Assembly: GCF_963676285.1 (NCBI RefSeq)
Contig: NZ_OY781063.1
Coordinates: forward strand, 806,001 to 870,000
Length of the DNA stretch: 64,000 nucleotides
Direction of reading: 5' to 3'
Source: an uncultured Sphaerochaeta sp.
Lineage (GTDB): Bacteria > Spirochaetota > Spirochaetia > Sphaerochaetales > Sphaerochaetaceae
Each line of letters begins with the position of its first letter. Position 1 is the first letter of the stretch. The translations under genes were made by a program, and so were the position numbers. The notes under the pieces were generated by a model. It was not told the origin of the DNA. It did not search any database and was given only the letters and a program-made list of their open reading frames with translations. This document shows positions 26,005-34,698 of this stretch, piece after piece.

Positions 26005-26597
26005 TAGAGCTCCTCCAAAAACGTTCTCAACAACTGTTCTCCTACATCACCACTCTTCTCAGGGTGAAACTGACATCCATAGTAGTTATCCTTATGCAGT
26101 ACCGAGGAGAACTCCAAGCCACCATACTCCGTACTTGCAATGGTTGCTTCACAGAGGGGAACATAATAGCTATGTACGAAATAGCACCAAGCCTCTCCCT
26201 GCAAACCAGAGAACAACCGGTTATTCCTGCACTGTAGGGTATTCCATCCCATATGAGGAATCTTATACTCAGGGGGAAGGGAAAACTTACGCGTTGGTAT
26301 GGGGAAGATACCCAGGGTCTGGGTGTCATGTTCCTCACTGGTGGCACACATCAGTTGCATACCCAGGCAAATTCCCAGGAAGGGTTGTTTCAAAGAGGTA
26401 AGAACCACATCAAGCCCTTTCTCACGAAGATAAGCCATTGCCGTGGAGGCTTCCCCTACCCCAGGGAATATTACCTTGTCGGCATTGGCCAGCTCTTTTA
26501 GGTCATCGGTAACCTCTGCTTCATAGCCAAGGCGGTGTAGTGCGCAGAGTACCGAGCGTGTATTTCCCGCATTATACTTTACGATTGCGATATTCAT
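26004..26597 (-). CDS. hisH: Imidazole glycerol phosphate synthase, glutamine amidotransferase subunit
   Basis: 197 aa class I glutamine amidotransferase. The nucleophile Cys is in FLGICLGMQLM, and the His-Glu pair of the triad is in GCQFHPEKSG. The start reads MNIAIVKYNAGNTRSV. It supplies ammonia to HisF through the heterodimer. It overlaps hisB by 4 bases. Length is normal. Confidence 0.97.
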   Translation of the reverse strand: MNIAIVKYNAGNTRSVLCALHRLGYEAEVTDDLKELANADKVIFPGVGEASTAMAYLREKGLDVVLTSLKQPFLGICLGMQLMCATSEEHDTQTLGIFPIPTRKFSLPPEYKIPHMGWNTLQCRNNRLFSGLQGEAWCYFVHSYYVPLCEATIASTEYGGLEFSSVLHKDNYYGCQFHPEKSGDVGEQLLRTFLEEL

Positions 26598-27721
26598 AGC
26601 ATCCCCTTGGTTGTAGGCAGTTGCATCGAATATGGGTTTCGATGCACGGCCTCTTTGATAGCCCGTGCAAAAGCCTTGAAAAGAGCCTCACACTGGTGGT
26701 GGGCGTTACCATCGCTTACCTTGAGCGAAAGATTACATCCTGCACTATCACTGAAGGATTTGAAAAAGTGCTCAACCATTTCAGTGGGGAATGTCCCTAT
26801 ATACTCTCGTTTGAAGGAAACATCCCACTGGAGATACGGTCGTCCGGAAAAATCCAGTGCCACCTGGGCAAGGACCTCATCCATGGGAAGGATCTCAGCA
26901 CCGTAACGATTTATACCCCGTTTATCACCCAAAGCTTCACGGAATGCCCCACCCAAGGCGATGCCCACATCTTCCACCGTGTGATGTTCATCCACCACCA
27001 GGTCTCCATGTGCGTGCAGGTCCAAGTCACAACCACTGTGGCGAAGCACCTGCTCCAACATATGGTCGAAGAAAGGAATATGAGTATGGATAGAACCGAG
27101 GGAACCGCCATCAAGATTCAGCTTAAGTGAGATCTCCGTCTCTTTTGTTTTTCTTTCCAATCGTGCAGTACGTGGGGAGAGATTGTGCTCATCAAGAAGG
27201 AAGGATGCAATGGCAGCCCAGTTGTCGCTGACCAGAATACAGACCTCCTTGAGATCCTCACCCAACTCATCTGCTCTTGATTCATCGGCGAACCAGATTG
27301 CCTTGCATCCAATATTCTTTGCGAGCTGCACATCAGTGAGACGATCCCCAATCATAACTGAGTGATCAAGGTCGTAGCTTCCATCCATGTACTCAGTGAG
27401 CATTCCAATCTCCGGCTTCCTTCCAGGGCAGTTATCCTCGGGAAGCGAGTAGTCAATATGCTCGGCATCGAAGGTAATGCCCTCGCCATTCAGCGTCTCC
27501 ATGATTCTCTGGTGGGGAATCTCAAAGGCTTCCTTGGGGAAGGAAGGAGTTCCAACCCCATCCTGGTTACTCACCATGGCAAAATACCAATTCCCATCCT
27601 TCCTTAGGCGGGAGAGGGCACCAAACACCCCTGGTATGTAGCGTACCTTCTCAAGACTATCTACCTGCATTTCCTCAACGATGATTCCGTCACGATCCAA
27701 AAACAGTACTCGCTTATGCAT
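26594..27721 (-). CDS. hisB: Bifunctional histidinol-phosphatase / imidazoleglycerol-phosphate dehydratase
   Basis: 375 aa from ATG 27721 (MHKRVLFLDRDGIIVEE). The N-terminal HAD-type phosphatase (about 1-165) has FLDRDG and MIGDRLTDVQLAKN. The C-terminal IGP dehydratase (about 175-375) has the Mn-binding DEHHTVEDVG and DGNAHHQCEALFKA. The two-domain form is typical of enterobacteria and some Bacteroidota; most other bacteria have a separate phosphatase. It performs steps 6 and 8 of the pathway and overlaps the hisC stop by 8 bases. Confidence 0.96.
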   Translation of the reverse strand: MHKRVLFLDRDGIIVEEMQVDSLEKVRYIPGVFGALSRLRKDGNWYFAMVSNQDGVGTPSFPKEAFEIPHQRIMETLNGEGITFDAEHIDYSLPEDNCPGRKPEIGMLTEYMDGSYDLDHSVMIGDRLTDVQLAKNIGCKAIWFADESRADELGEDLKEVCILVSDNWAAIASFLLDEHNLSPRTARLERKTKETEISLKLNLDGGSLGSIHTHIPFFDHMLEQVLRHSGCDLDLHAHGDLVVDEHHTVEDVGIALGGAFREALGDKRGINRYGAEILPMDEVLAQVALDFSGRPYLQWDVSFKREYIGTFPTEMVEHFFKSFSDSAGCNLSLKVSDGNAHHQCEALFKAFARAIKEAVHRNPYSMQLPTTKGML

Positions 27722-28793
27722 CTTCGTGCTCCTTGTATGCAGCAAATGCTGCCAGCAGTCTGTCATTCTCTTTCCTGCTTCCTATGGTAACTCTCAGGCA
27801 GTTTTCACAGTGCAGTTCTTTACTTCGATTACGTACGATGATACCCAGCCCTGCAAGATAGTGGTAGATTGAATGGGCATTTGATACCCGCACAAGAAAG
27901 AAGTTCGCATCACTGGGAAAGACTGTTCGCACACATGCGAGCTTTTTCAACTCCTCTTCTAAACGTAACCTCTCATCTTTGATAAGGCGAAGCCCCTTCT
28001 CTACCTCACCAGCATTGCCAAGAGCCTTGAGTGCCAACTCCTGACTCGGAGTTCCGAGGTTATAGGGGTACTTCATACTTCTGAAGACTGATACCATCGC
28101 CTCGTCAGCCACCGCAATGCCAACCCTCGCACTGGCAAGAGCCCAGCACTTGGAGAGGGTCCTCAGCACCACCAGATTAGGGAAGGAATCCAACAACTTG
28201 GCCGCACTCTCCTTGTCACTGAAATCATAATAGGCTTCATCAACCACGGTAATGCCATCAAAAAGCTCACACACCTTCCTTATCTCGCTGAGGGGGAATG
28301 CATTTCCGCTGGGGTTGTTTGGGCTGCAGATAAAGAGCACCTTCAGTCTACCATCCCCATTTCTGTTCTCCTTCTCCCATTGTAGGAATTCCGATAACGC
28401 TGGAAAATCGATTCCAAATGAAGGGGTCAGGGGAACGGTGGAGATTCCTACATCATTGATGTCGGCAAATACCTTGTATGCACCATAGGTGGGGGGCATG
28501 AGCAAGATTGAGTCCTTTCCTGGTTCACAGAAACAACGTAACAGATTGTCGATCAACTCATCACTGCCATTGCCCAAAACGGTCTTCGAAAAAGGAAGGC
28601 CAAGCACCTCTTCGACCTTTTTTCGCACTGCAACCGAAAGCGGGTCTGGATAGCGGTTTGCATCTGCTTTCTCGACAAAATCCTGCCAATTCTCGTTTGC
28701 ATCGAGATAGACTTCGGCTTTCCCGGTAAAATCGTTACGTGCACAGCTGTACGGGGTCAAATTGGCGATATTCTTTCTCAGCAACTCTCTCAT
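27714..28793 (-). CDS. hisC: Histidinol-phosphate aminotransferase
   Basis: 359 aa, fold type I PLP enzyme. Start at ATG 28793 (MRELLRKNIANLTPYS), overlapping the hisD stop by 4 bases; a longer open frame into hisD was rejected. The substrate/PLP-binding segments YLDANENW, GNGSDELI, SPNNPSGNAF, VVDEAYYDF and the Schiff-base Lys in RTLSKCWALASARVG are present. It makes histidinol phosphate from imidazole acetol phosphate and glutamate. Confidence 0.96.
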   Translation of the reverse strand: MRELLRKNIANLTPYSCARNDFTGKAEVYLDANENWQDFVEKADANRYPDPLSVAVRKKVEEVLGLPFSKTVLGNGSDELIDNLLRCFCEPGKDSILLMPPTYGAYKVFADINDVGISTVPLTPSFGIDFPALSEFLQWEKENRNGDGRLKVLFICSPNNPSGNAFPLSEIRKVCELFDGITVVDEAYYDFSDKESAAKLLDSFPNLVVLRTLSKCWALASARVGIAVADEAMVSVFRSMKYPYNLGTPSQELALKALGNAGEVEKGLRLIKDERLRLEEELKKLACVRTVFPSDANFFLVRVSNAHSIYHYLAGLGIIVRNRSKELHCENCLRVTIGSRKENDRLLAAFAAYKEHEDA

Positions 28794-30103
28794 TTCTCTT
28801 CTCCCAAACGGACTGCTACCGCACTCCTGTGAGCACCCAGCTGTTCCTGTTCTGCCATACAGAGCAGGGTTGGTGCAAGAGAGGCAAGGCCTTCCTTGCT
28901 GATTTTCTGTACAGTGATTTTCTTGATGAATGAATCGGTACTCACCCCGCTGTACGAACGTGCCCATCCATTGGTGGGAAGGGTGTGATTTGTGCCGCTT
29001 GCATAATCCCCTGCACTCTCACAGGAGTAAGGTCCAAGGAATACCGACCCAGCATTGACCACCTTCTCCAGCAATGCATCATCCTCTGCTTCTCCCAGAT
29101 CGATGATCAGGTGTTCAGGGGCATATGCATTGACCATGTGTGCAGAGGCGTCCAGGTTAGGGACAATAAAGGCCCTGGAACCGGCAAGACTCTGCTCCAA
29201 AAAGGTGTTTCTCTGTAATTCGGCAAGTTGCTTTGCTATCGCTTCTTCCACACGATCGATAAACTCATTCCCTTCTCTTTTTTCTCCCTGCACAACAAGC
29301 ATCGCCTGGCTATCTCTTCCATGTTCAGCCTGGCTGAGCAAGTCACTGGCTACAAAAGCTGGGTTTGAGGAAGGAGAGGCAACGACCATTACCTCACTCG
29401 GACCTGCCGGCATATCGATGGCGCAGGTAGTACTGCTTACCTGTACCTTGGCTTCAGTCACATACTGGTTGCCTGGTCCGAATATCTTGTCCACTGCCTT
29501 GATGGACTGCGTCCCATATGCCATGGCAGCAATCGCCTGGGCACCTCCCACTGCATAGATTTCCTTCACATTACACAGCTCTGCAGCATAGAGAATGGCA
29601 GGGTGAATCGTTCCTTGTTTTCCTGGAGGGGTGCAGAGGACCACCTCTGGGCACCCCGCAACCAAGGCTGGTATTGCCAACATCAGGACAGTGGAGAACA
29701 GCGGTGCGGTACCACCAGGGATATAGAGCCCAACCCGATCCAAGGGAACAACCTTCCTGGAGAGTGTGATACCCTTAGCAACCGTTACCTGCTCACCTGT
29801 AGGCATCTGCGCAGCATGGAAGCTATGGATATTGTCATAGGCTTGCCTGAGAGCTCGCTTCAGAGAATCATCCACTTCTGCCTCTGCTGCCTTGCACTCT
29901 TTGGGAGATACAGAAAGGGATGCGAGAGCAACTCCATCGAACTCTGATGCAAAACGAAAGAGGGCATTATCGCCTTCCTCTTTCACTGCATCCAGAATGG
30001 CGGAAACCTGTTTGGTTACCGACTGTGTTGTATCCAGATTCCGGGTAAGCAACCTCTTCAACTGCTCATCTGGTGGATTCTCATACCGCTGTAGAAAGGC
30101 CAT
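28790..30103 (-). CDS. hisD: Histidinol dehydrogenase
   Basis: 437 aa. Zinc ligands and catalytic residues are visible: LLSQAEHGRDSQ (Gln, His), YAPEHLIID (Glu-His general base), GDYASGTNHTLPT (Asp). It oxidises histidinol to histidine in two NAD-dependent steps. The start at 30103 is MAFLQRYENPPDEQ, 8 bases after hisG. A diverged member of the same superfamily occurs at 47729-49003 in a catabolic setting and should not be taken for a second hisD. Confidence 0.97.
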   Translation of the reverse strand: MAFLQRYENPPDEQLKRLLTRNLDTTQSVTKQVSAILDAVKEEGDNALFRFASEFDGVALASLSVSPKECKAAEAEVDDSLKRALRQAYDNIHSFHAAQMPTGEQVTVAKGITLSRKVVPLDRVGLYIPGGTAPLFSTVLMLAIPALVAGCPEVVLCTPPGKQGTIHPAILYAAELCNVKEIYAVGGAQAIAAMAYGTQSIKAVDKIFGPGNQYVTEAKVQVSSTTCAIDMPAGPSEVMVVASPSSNPAFVASDLLSQAEHGRDSQAMLVVQGEKREGNEFIDRVEEAIAKQLAELQRNTFLEQSLAGSRAFIVPNLDASAHMVNAYAPEHLIIDLGEAEDDALLEKVVNAGSVFLGPYSCESAGDYASGTNHTLPTNGWARSYSGVSTDSFIKKITVQKISKEGLASLAPTLLCMAEQEQLGAHRSAVAVRLGEEK

Positions 30104-30111
30104 GGTTCCCC

Positions 30112-30975
30112 CTACTCTGTCATCTTTTCAATCGGGGTTACGAGTATCCCCTGTGCACCAAGGGCCTTGAGTTGTTCAAAGTCCTCCCAAAAGGTATCCT
30201 CTGCCACAACGGTTTGTACAGAGACCCACCCCTTTTCCATCAATGGAGTGACCGTAGGGCTCTTCATGCCACCGATGATGTGAGCCACCTGCTCCAGATG
30301 TTCCTCAGGAAGGTTGAACATGATGTACTTATAGGAGGAAGCCTTCATGACTGCATCGAGGCGGATCATCAGGCGGTCAAGAATACGTTGTTTTTCAGCA
30401 TTGGCCATCTGCTTGCGCCCAATCATGACAGCGGTTGATGTATAGATGCTCTGCACCTCTCTCAACCCGTTCATCGCCAAGGTTGCTCCAGTGGAAACCA
30501 GGTCACAAATGGCATCAGCAACACCAACAGCAGGAGTGATTTCCACAGAGCCGGATACCTGGACGAAGCTTGCCGAGACCCCATTCTCTTTCAGGATGCC
30601 GCCAAGGATGTTTGGATAGCTGGTTGCCACGCGCTTTCCCTCCAGAGAAGAAAGGCCCTGATACACGAAGTCATTGGGCACCGCTATACTCAGCCGGCAC
30701 TTGGCAAAGCCAAGGTCTCTGAGTACTTCCAGGTCGATTGCCTGTTCATCATACTCATTTCTTCCCACAATCCCGATATCAGCGATTCCATCACGTATGT
30801 AGGCAGGGATATCGTCATCCCGTACATAGAGGAATTCCAAGGGGAAGTTGGAGGCTTCCTCTTTCAGGACACGGGCATCACTGCCGAACTTGATCCCGCA
30901 GTTCTTGATGATCTGTAACGATTTTTCGCTCAGCCTTCCGCTCTTCTGGATTGCAATTCGTACTACTTCAGCCAT
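30112..30975 (-). CDS. hisG: ATP phosphoribosyltransferase, long form
   Basis: 287 aa, so the long hexameric form with its own C-terminal regulatory domain (about 215-287), which binds histidine for feedback control; no HisZ is needed. Motifs: MAEVVRIAIQKSGRLSEKS, DIGIVGRNEYDE, and the PRPP-loop region ICDLVSTGATLAMNGL. First structural gene of the his operon, preceded by AGAAAGGAG and, further up, the leader peptide and attenuator. Confidence 0.97.
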   Translation of the reverse strand: MAEVVRIAIQKSGRLSEKSLQIIKNCGIKFGSDARVLKEEASNFPLEFLYVRDDDIPAYIRDGIADIGIVGRNEYDEQAIDLEVLRDLGFAKCRLSIAVPNDFVYQGLSSLEGKRVATSYPNILGGILKENGVSASFVQVSGSVEITPAVGVADAICDLVSTGATLAMNGLREVQSIYTSTAVMIGRKQMANAEKQRILDRLMIRLDAVMKASSYKYIMFNLPEEHLEQVAHIIGGMKSPTVTPLMEKGWVSVQTVVAEDTFWEDFEQLKALGAQGILVTPIEKMTE

Positions 30976-30996
30976 GATTTTCTCCTTTCTGGGGAT

Positions 30997-31023
30997 AAAA
31001 AAAGCCCCCGCGACATGCGGAGG
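30997..31023 (-). terminator. his operon attenuator terminator
   Basis: On the minus strand CCTCCGC and GCGGGGG form a 7-bp stem (one G-T pair) around ATGTC, followed by seven T residues (plus-strand A run at 30997-31003). It lies between the leader peptide and hisG. Upstream GGGAG at about 31043-31047 could pair with the CTCC of the left arm and act as antiterminator. Ribosome stalling at the His codons would then allow read-through. The mechanism is inferred from classic his leaders. Confidence 0.85.
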
Positions 31024-31053
31024 TCTGTATATAGAGGTCCAGCTCCCACCTGT

Positions 31054-31110
31054 CTACGGTCGGTTACACAAGTGATGATGGTGATGGACGCGGTTCTGAT
31101 TCGTTTTCAT
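31054..31110 (-). CDS. hisL: his operon leader peptide
   Basis: 18 aa, MKTNQNRVHHHHHLCNRP, with five consecutive His codons (CAT CAC CAT CAT CAC). The ATG at 31110 follows GGTAAGG at a correct distance. It stops at 31054, about 30 bases before the attenuator stem and 79 before the hisG start. When charged histidine tRNA is scarce the ribosome would stall on the His run and prevent the terminator hairpin. It is too short for gene callers and easily missed. Confidence 0.9.
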   Translation of the reverse strand: MKTNQNRVHHHHHLCNRP

Positions 31111-31207
31111 GGCAAAACCTTACCGTTCTCTCTCGGTCCCTGTCAATACCAAACCAAGAAAACCGTATGAATATTCAAAAAATATGCATATGAATATCTC
31201 TACCAGT

Positions 31208-31984
31208 TTACGCTTCCAGTAGGAATGAAAGTACATCCGCTTTAAACAGATCCCCCCTCGCAGGGTGTCCCATATGAGGATAGAGACAGAGCCTTGCATC
31301 AGGGATGCCCTGGGCAGTCTCCCTAAAGAGCTCTGGGCTGTAGAAAAAATCGTCCTCGCCCCCCGCTACCAGCGTGGGACATACTATTTCACGGAGATGG
31401 TCACGGAATGCATGGTTGTCCTCCGCCTCTACGGTCACCACCAGGTCCCTTGCATTCTTGGGATGATCGAGGGAGAGAAAGAAACCAAGCAGAAAAACTA
31501 GCGGCTTTGCAAACGGGGAGGTAAAGCCGGTTCCAATAAGTAATCTCCAGGCTTTTCCCCAGTTACCATTCTCAGCAGCTCGGGCAACATCCAACTGGAG
31601 TTGTTTTGCCCTGTCGTTCAAGATATGTGCACTTGAGTGAATTACCAGTCGGCGAACCAGAGTTGGGTGGAGTGCAGCAAAGTGCAATGCAACTGAGCCC
31701 CCGGTGGAGATACCGATGATGTCCACCGGGACTGTGAACTCTTCCCTGATCATCTGGGCATAGTCATTCGCCATATCATCCAGTGAATAATGATCGGGTG
31801 GTTGTGGACGACGAAGTACACTGTAGATGGTGTAGTCCGTACAGAGGAAAGAGTACATCTTGAGTATGACTGGCGGTTGGGGCTTGTGGGAGAAGGTCAG
31901 CCCCTCAAACACCACCAAGGGCTTTGGTCCATTCCCTATGGTCGTGTAAGGCAATCCACTCCTAAAGTACCCACGGTTGTTCAC
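31208..31984 (-). CDS. Alpha/beta-fold hydrolase
   Basis: 258 aa from GTG 31984 (read as MNNRGYFRSGLPY), which overlaps the flavodoxin TGA by 4 bases; another in-frame GTG lies at 32005. The nucleophile elbow is GISTGGSVALH (Ser), an acid is in GGEDDFFYSP, and the His is in MGHPARGD. The family covers esterases, lipases and related hydrolases, so the substrate is not predictable. Coupled to the flavodoxin gene upstream. Confidence 0.82.
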   Translation of the reverse strand: MNNRGYFRSGLPYTTIGNGPKPLVVFEGLTFSHKPQPPVILKMYSFLCTDYTIYSVLRRPQPPDHYSLDDMANDYAQMIREEFTVPVDIIGISTGGSVALHFAALHPTLVRRLVIHSSAHILNDRAKQLQLDVARAAENGNWGKAWRLLIGTGFTSPFAKPLVFLLGFFLSLDHPKNARDLVVTVEAEDNHAFRDHLREIVCPTLVAGGEDDFFYSPELFRETAQGIPDARLCLYPHMGHPARGDLFKADVLSFLLEA

Positions 31985-32442
31985 GGGAGTAGCTGCTTGG
32001 CCCACTGGATGGCACGTTCAATCTCTCCTTCCTTGAGAGGGCCTTCCTTGCCATGTACGAAAAAACCGGCAGGGGTGGTCACTTTTACACCCCCCTTCCT
32101 CACCAATTTCGCTTGCATCGGTTCTGCGGCATACCCAAATAGCTTCACCAGAAAACTCAACAGCTTGTTGCCTACCTCCTCCAAATCTGCTCGGGTATCG
32201 AAGGATGCAACCTTGACCCCCTTCAGTATTCCAGCAGGGAGATCTTTTAGAAAAGTCTTCACAGGTTTTAGGGGCTGAAAAGCTTGGGTTGGTGAGCCGA
32301 CAATCAGGATATCGAGACCGGTAAGGTGTTCTTCTTTCACTTGGTCAACATGCAGTACATTTGCTTCGGTTGCAGTACCGATTGCTTGAGCAATTTTCTC
32401 TGTATTCCCATACATGGAATCATACACTACTAGAACTTGCAT
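31981..32442 (-). CDS. Flavodoxin
   Basis: 153 aa. The N-terminal FMN phosphate-binding loop VVYDSMYGNTEKIA and the second loop VGSPTQAFQPLKPV are typical of flavodoxins. The C-terminus is like flavodoxin-domain proteins of anaerobes. It carries electrons in the cytoplasm as a ferredoxin substitute. It overlaps the alpha/beta hydrolase gene, so the two are probably co-expressed, though a joint function is not evident. Confidence 0.87.
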   Translation of the reverse strand: MQVLVVYDSMYGNTEKIAQAIGTATEANVLHVDQVKEEHLTGLDILIVGSPTQAFQPLKPVKTFLKDLPAGILKGVKVASFDTRADLEEVGNKLLSFLVKLFGYAAEPMQAKLVRKGGVKVTTPAGFFVHGKEGPLKEGEIERAIQWAKQLLP

Positions 32443-32545
32443 CGTTTTTCCTCTCCATCTGTTTGATTTTAATCGCTCATAATTGATTTAACAACATCAC
32501 AACCCCTTATATTGGAATATATTAGAATATTTCTCTGCAATACTT

Positions 32546-32959
32546 CTAGTAGATAACAATGAGAGAGTCGAAGGATGCCCCACGTGCTGCCGGCACATAA
32601 AAACCATGCTCTTCATCGAATGCTAAAAAGGCCTCTGTGGTGGTTTTCCGCTTAAGTATGGGTATCGGACGGGGGCCCGCCCATCCCTTCTTCAGCTTCT
32701 GATGCATGTAGGAGATGGTTATGCAGTCGCCTTCCGCTAGATTGGTTTCACTGGAAACCACCCCGATCACTTCAGCTTTCACCGTTATCTCGGTACCACC
32801 GGTGAAGGGTCGCCACCGCTTGGAGACACTTCCAATCGAAAGGTATAGCTGTTCGGGAGCATTGATCTGCATTGAGCGATACTCAACCGGAGCAATCTCG
32901 GATGTAAGCAATGCCAAGGGAAAAATGAGTAGGAATACTAAAAACCAGAGCTTTCTCAT
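32546..32959 (-). CDS. Small exported protein, unknown function
   Basis: 137 aa. Cleavable signal peptide (MRKLWFLVFLLIFPLALLTS) followed by a beta-rich domain with TGGTEITVKAEVIGVVSSET and ITISYMHQKLKKGWAGPRP. No family was recognised. It sits between the flavodoxin gene and the divergent antiporter operon. Start supported by AAGGGAAGAGG upstream. Confidence 0.6.
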   Translation of the reverse strand: MRKLWFLVFLLIFPLALLTSEIAPVEYRSMQINAPEQLYLSIGSVSKRWRPFTGGTEITVKAEVIGVVSSETNLAEGDCITISYMHQKLKKGWAGPRPIPILKRKTTTEAFLAFDEEHGFYVPAARGASFDSLIVIY

Positions 32960-33116
32960 AAGCAGTTTTCCTCTTCCCTTACATTGAAATTGAACCAGAA
33001 GGCTGTCAAGAGAAGGAACAGGCTGAGCTCATACAATTCTCTGATACTGATATCATTTGACCAGCCCTATTACCACATGGTACCATCCCTACATCCCTTG
33101 ATGCAGGAAGGATTCA

Positions 33117-33464
33117 ATGAAACTATTGGTTTTCGTCTTGAATAACGAAGCGTTTCTGGAAGAGGTCATGGAAGCCTATGTAGAGGCTGGCATAACCGGG
33201 TCCACCATCCTCGACAGTGAGGGAATGGGACGTTTCCTTACCTATGAGGTCCCGCTCTTTGAAGGATTCAAGGATTTCATGAAGGGCAACAAACCTTACA
33301 ACAAGACGATTTTCTCGGTTGTGCACAACGAAGAAGTGGTGCAACAAGCCAAGAAACTGGTAGAGGAGATTGTTGGAAGCCTGGATAATCCTGGAACCGG
33401 AATCATGTTCACTCTACCAGTGGATTGGGCAGCCGGCCTGGTAAGGGAAGCAGAAGAGGTGTAG
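33117..33464 (+). CDS. P-II-like (GlnB-fold) signalling protein
   Basis: 115 aa. A ferredoxin-like P-II fold is suggested by MKLLVFVLNNEAFLEEVMEA at the start, a variable T-loop region (GSTILDSEGMGRFLTYEVPL) and the conserved end NPGTGIMFTLPVDWAAGL. The uridylylated Tyr of classic GlnB is not apparent. First gene of the operon that continues into the antiporter subunits; only two bases separate it from the EIIA-like gene. P-II-like proteins regulate transporters in response to nucleotides or ions, so control of this antiporter is plausible. Confidence 0.75.
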   Translation: MKLLVFVLNNEAFLEEVMEAYVEAGITGSTILDSEGMGRFLTYEVPLFEGFKDFMKGNKPYNKTIFSVVHNEEVVQQAKKLVEEIVGSLDNPGTGIMFTLPVDWAAGLVREAEEV

Positions 33465-33466
33465 TC

Positions 33467-33922
33467 ATGGAAGGAATTAGCAGATTGATTGACGAGTCGT
33501 GTATCTTGCTCGATAGAGAAGAACACTCAATTGAGACCATCATCAAGACATTGACTGAACAGCTGAGCAGTACGCATCCTGACCTTGCACCCCAACATCT
33601 GATGCAGAAGGTCATCGATGGGGGATTCCACACCACCTGTATGGGAGAAGAGTGTGCCATCACTCATGCCCGTTGCCCATCCATGACCAAAACACTTATG
33701 GCGGTAATGCGCCTTGCCCCTCCCTTGGACCTGAAAGCAATCGATGGGAAAAAGGTCCGCCTAGTCTTTCTCTTGGTTGGTCCACAGAGTAGTGCAAGTT
33801 TTCATCTGAAAATTCTCAGCAGACTGGCCCGTCTCTTACATAATGAGGCTCTTCGTAATGACTTGCTGGGTGCAGAAACCAGCAAGGCTTTCTTGGAAAG
33901 GATTATTCGTCAGGAGGATTGA
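33467..33922 (+). CDS. PTS EIIA (fructose/nitrogen-type) domain protein
   Basis: 151 aa from ATG 33467 (MEGISRLIDESCILLDREEH). The EIIA-2/PtsN fold is recognised by TIIKTLTEQL, then the phosphorylatable His in EECAITHARCPS and VFLLVGPQSSASFHLKILSR. Such proteins accept phosphate from HPr and regulate other proteins; PtsN controls potassium transport in enterobacteria. Placed between a P-II-like gene and mnhE, it may link sugar phosphorylation to ion homeostasis; that is inference. Confidence 0.82.
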   Translation: MEGISRLIDESCILLDREEHSIETIIKTLTEQLSSTHPDLAPQHLMQKVIDGGFHTTCMGEECAITHARCPSMTKTLMAVMRLAPPLDLKAIDGKKVRLVFLLVGPQSSASFHLKILSRLARLLHNEALRNDLLGAETSKAFLERIIRQED

Positions 33923-34435
33923 ATGAATAGCAGACGAGTCTGGGCGATCTTGCGTTTTGTGTTGACCACCCTGTTTTTGTACTTCGTCTGGGTCTTGTTC
34001 ACCGCCGACTTGGGCCTCTTCAGCCTGCTCTTTGGGCTTGGAGCCTCAGTTTTAACTGCAGCACTCACCTATCACATTTTCCTGCCCGAACATGAGGCAA
34101 ATCTGCGCTTCTTCATCCCTCATCTCTGGGCTCTCCTGAGATTCCTGTTTCTTATGGTTCTCTCCTTGTATAAATCGAGTTATCAAGTAGTGAAAGCTGT
34201 CATAACAGGGAACACCAATCCAAGGATTGTACACTTCAGGACCCATCTTCGCAGTGATCTCGCGAGGACGGTGCTGGCAAATGCCATCACATTCACTCCA
34301 GGAACCATGACCCTTGATCTTAATGACGACCATCTTACCGTACACTGGCTCCTATGCAGCACCACCCATACAAAAGCTGCAGGGGAAGCAGTAAAGACAA
34401 AACTCGAACATGCACTCGGGAGGACATGGCTATGA
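33923..34435 (+). CDS. mnhE: Na+/H+ antiporter subunit E
   Basis: 170 aa. N-terminal membrane helices (RFVLTTLFLYFVWVLFTADL) and the conserved cytoplasmic tail VLANAITFTPGTMTLDLNDD are diagnostic of MnhE/MrpE. The ATG follows directly after the TGA of the EIIA-like gene with AGGAGG upstream. It is part of the hetero-oligomeric Mrp complex in the inner membrane. Confidence 0.93.
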   Translation: MNSRRVWAILRFVLTTLFLYFVWVLFTADLGLFSLLFGLGASVLTAALTYHIFLPEHEANLRFFIPHLWALLRFLFLMVLSLYKSSYQVVKAVITGNTNPRIVHFRTHLRSDLARTVLANAITFTPGTMTLDLNDDHLTVHWLLCSTTHTKAAGEAVKTKLEHALGRTWL

Positions 34436-34698
34436 CAGATATACTCCTCCAGGCAATGCTGGTAATGCTGATTCTTTTTGCCATTGGCATATTACTGAGA
34501 CTGCTGCTCGGTCCCACGGCAAGTGACCGATTGGTTGCCTTGAATGTACTGAGCGCTGTCTCACTTGCCCTGCTGGTGCTCTGGGGAATCAGGGTAGGAC
34601 GTACACTGTATCTGGATGTGGCCTTGGTCTACGACATCTTTGGATTCCTCGGATTCCTTGCAATCACCCGGTTCCTCAAAGACCGGAAGGAGGGCTGA
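34432..34698 (+). CDS. mnhF: Na+/H+ antiporter subunit F
   Basis: 88 aa from ATG 34432, chosen because GGGAGG at 34418-34423 is well placed and the ATG overlaps the mnhE stop by 4 bases (another ATG lies 6 bases earlier). Three membrane helices with RLLLGPTASDRLVALNVLS and YLDVALVYDIFGFLGFLA are typical of MnhF/MrpF. Small integral subunit of the Mrp complex. Confidence 0.92.
   Translation: MTDILLQAMLVMLILFAIGILLRLLLGPTASDRLVALNVLSAVSLALLVLWGIRVGRTLYLDVALVYDIFGFLGFLAITRFLKDRKEG

Noticed and set aside
31141..31146. TTGACA (minus strand) as the -35 of the his promoter
   Set aside because: The -10 at correct spacing would be TAAGGT, which overlaps the leader peptide's ribosome site, so the start would fall on the leader ATG. 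The true promoter is probably further upstream and was not fixed.
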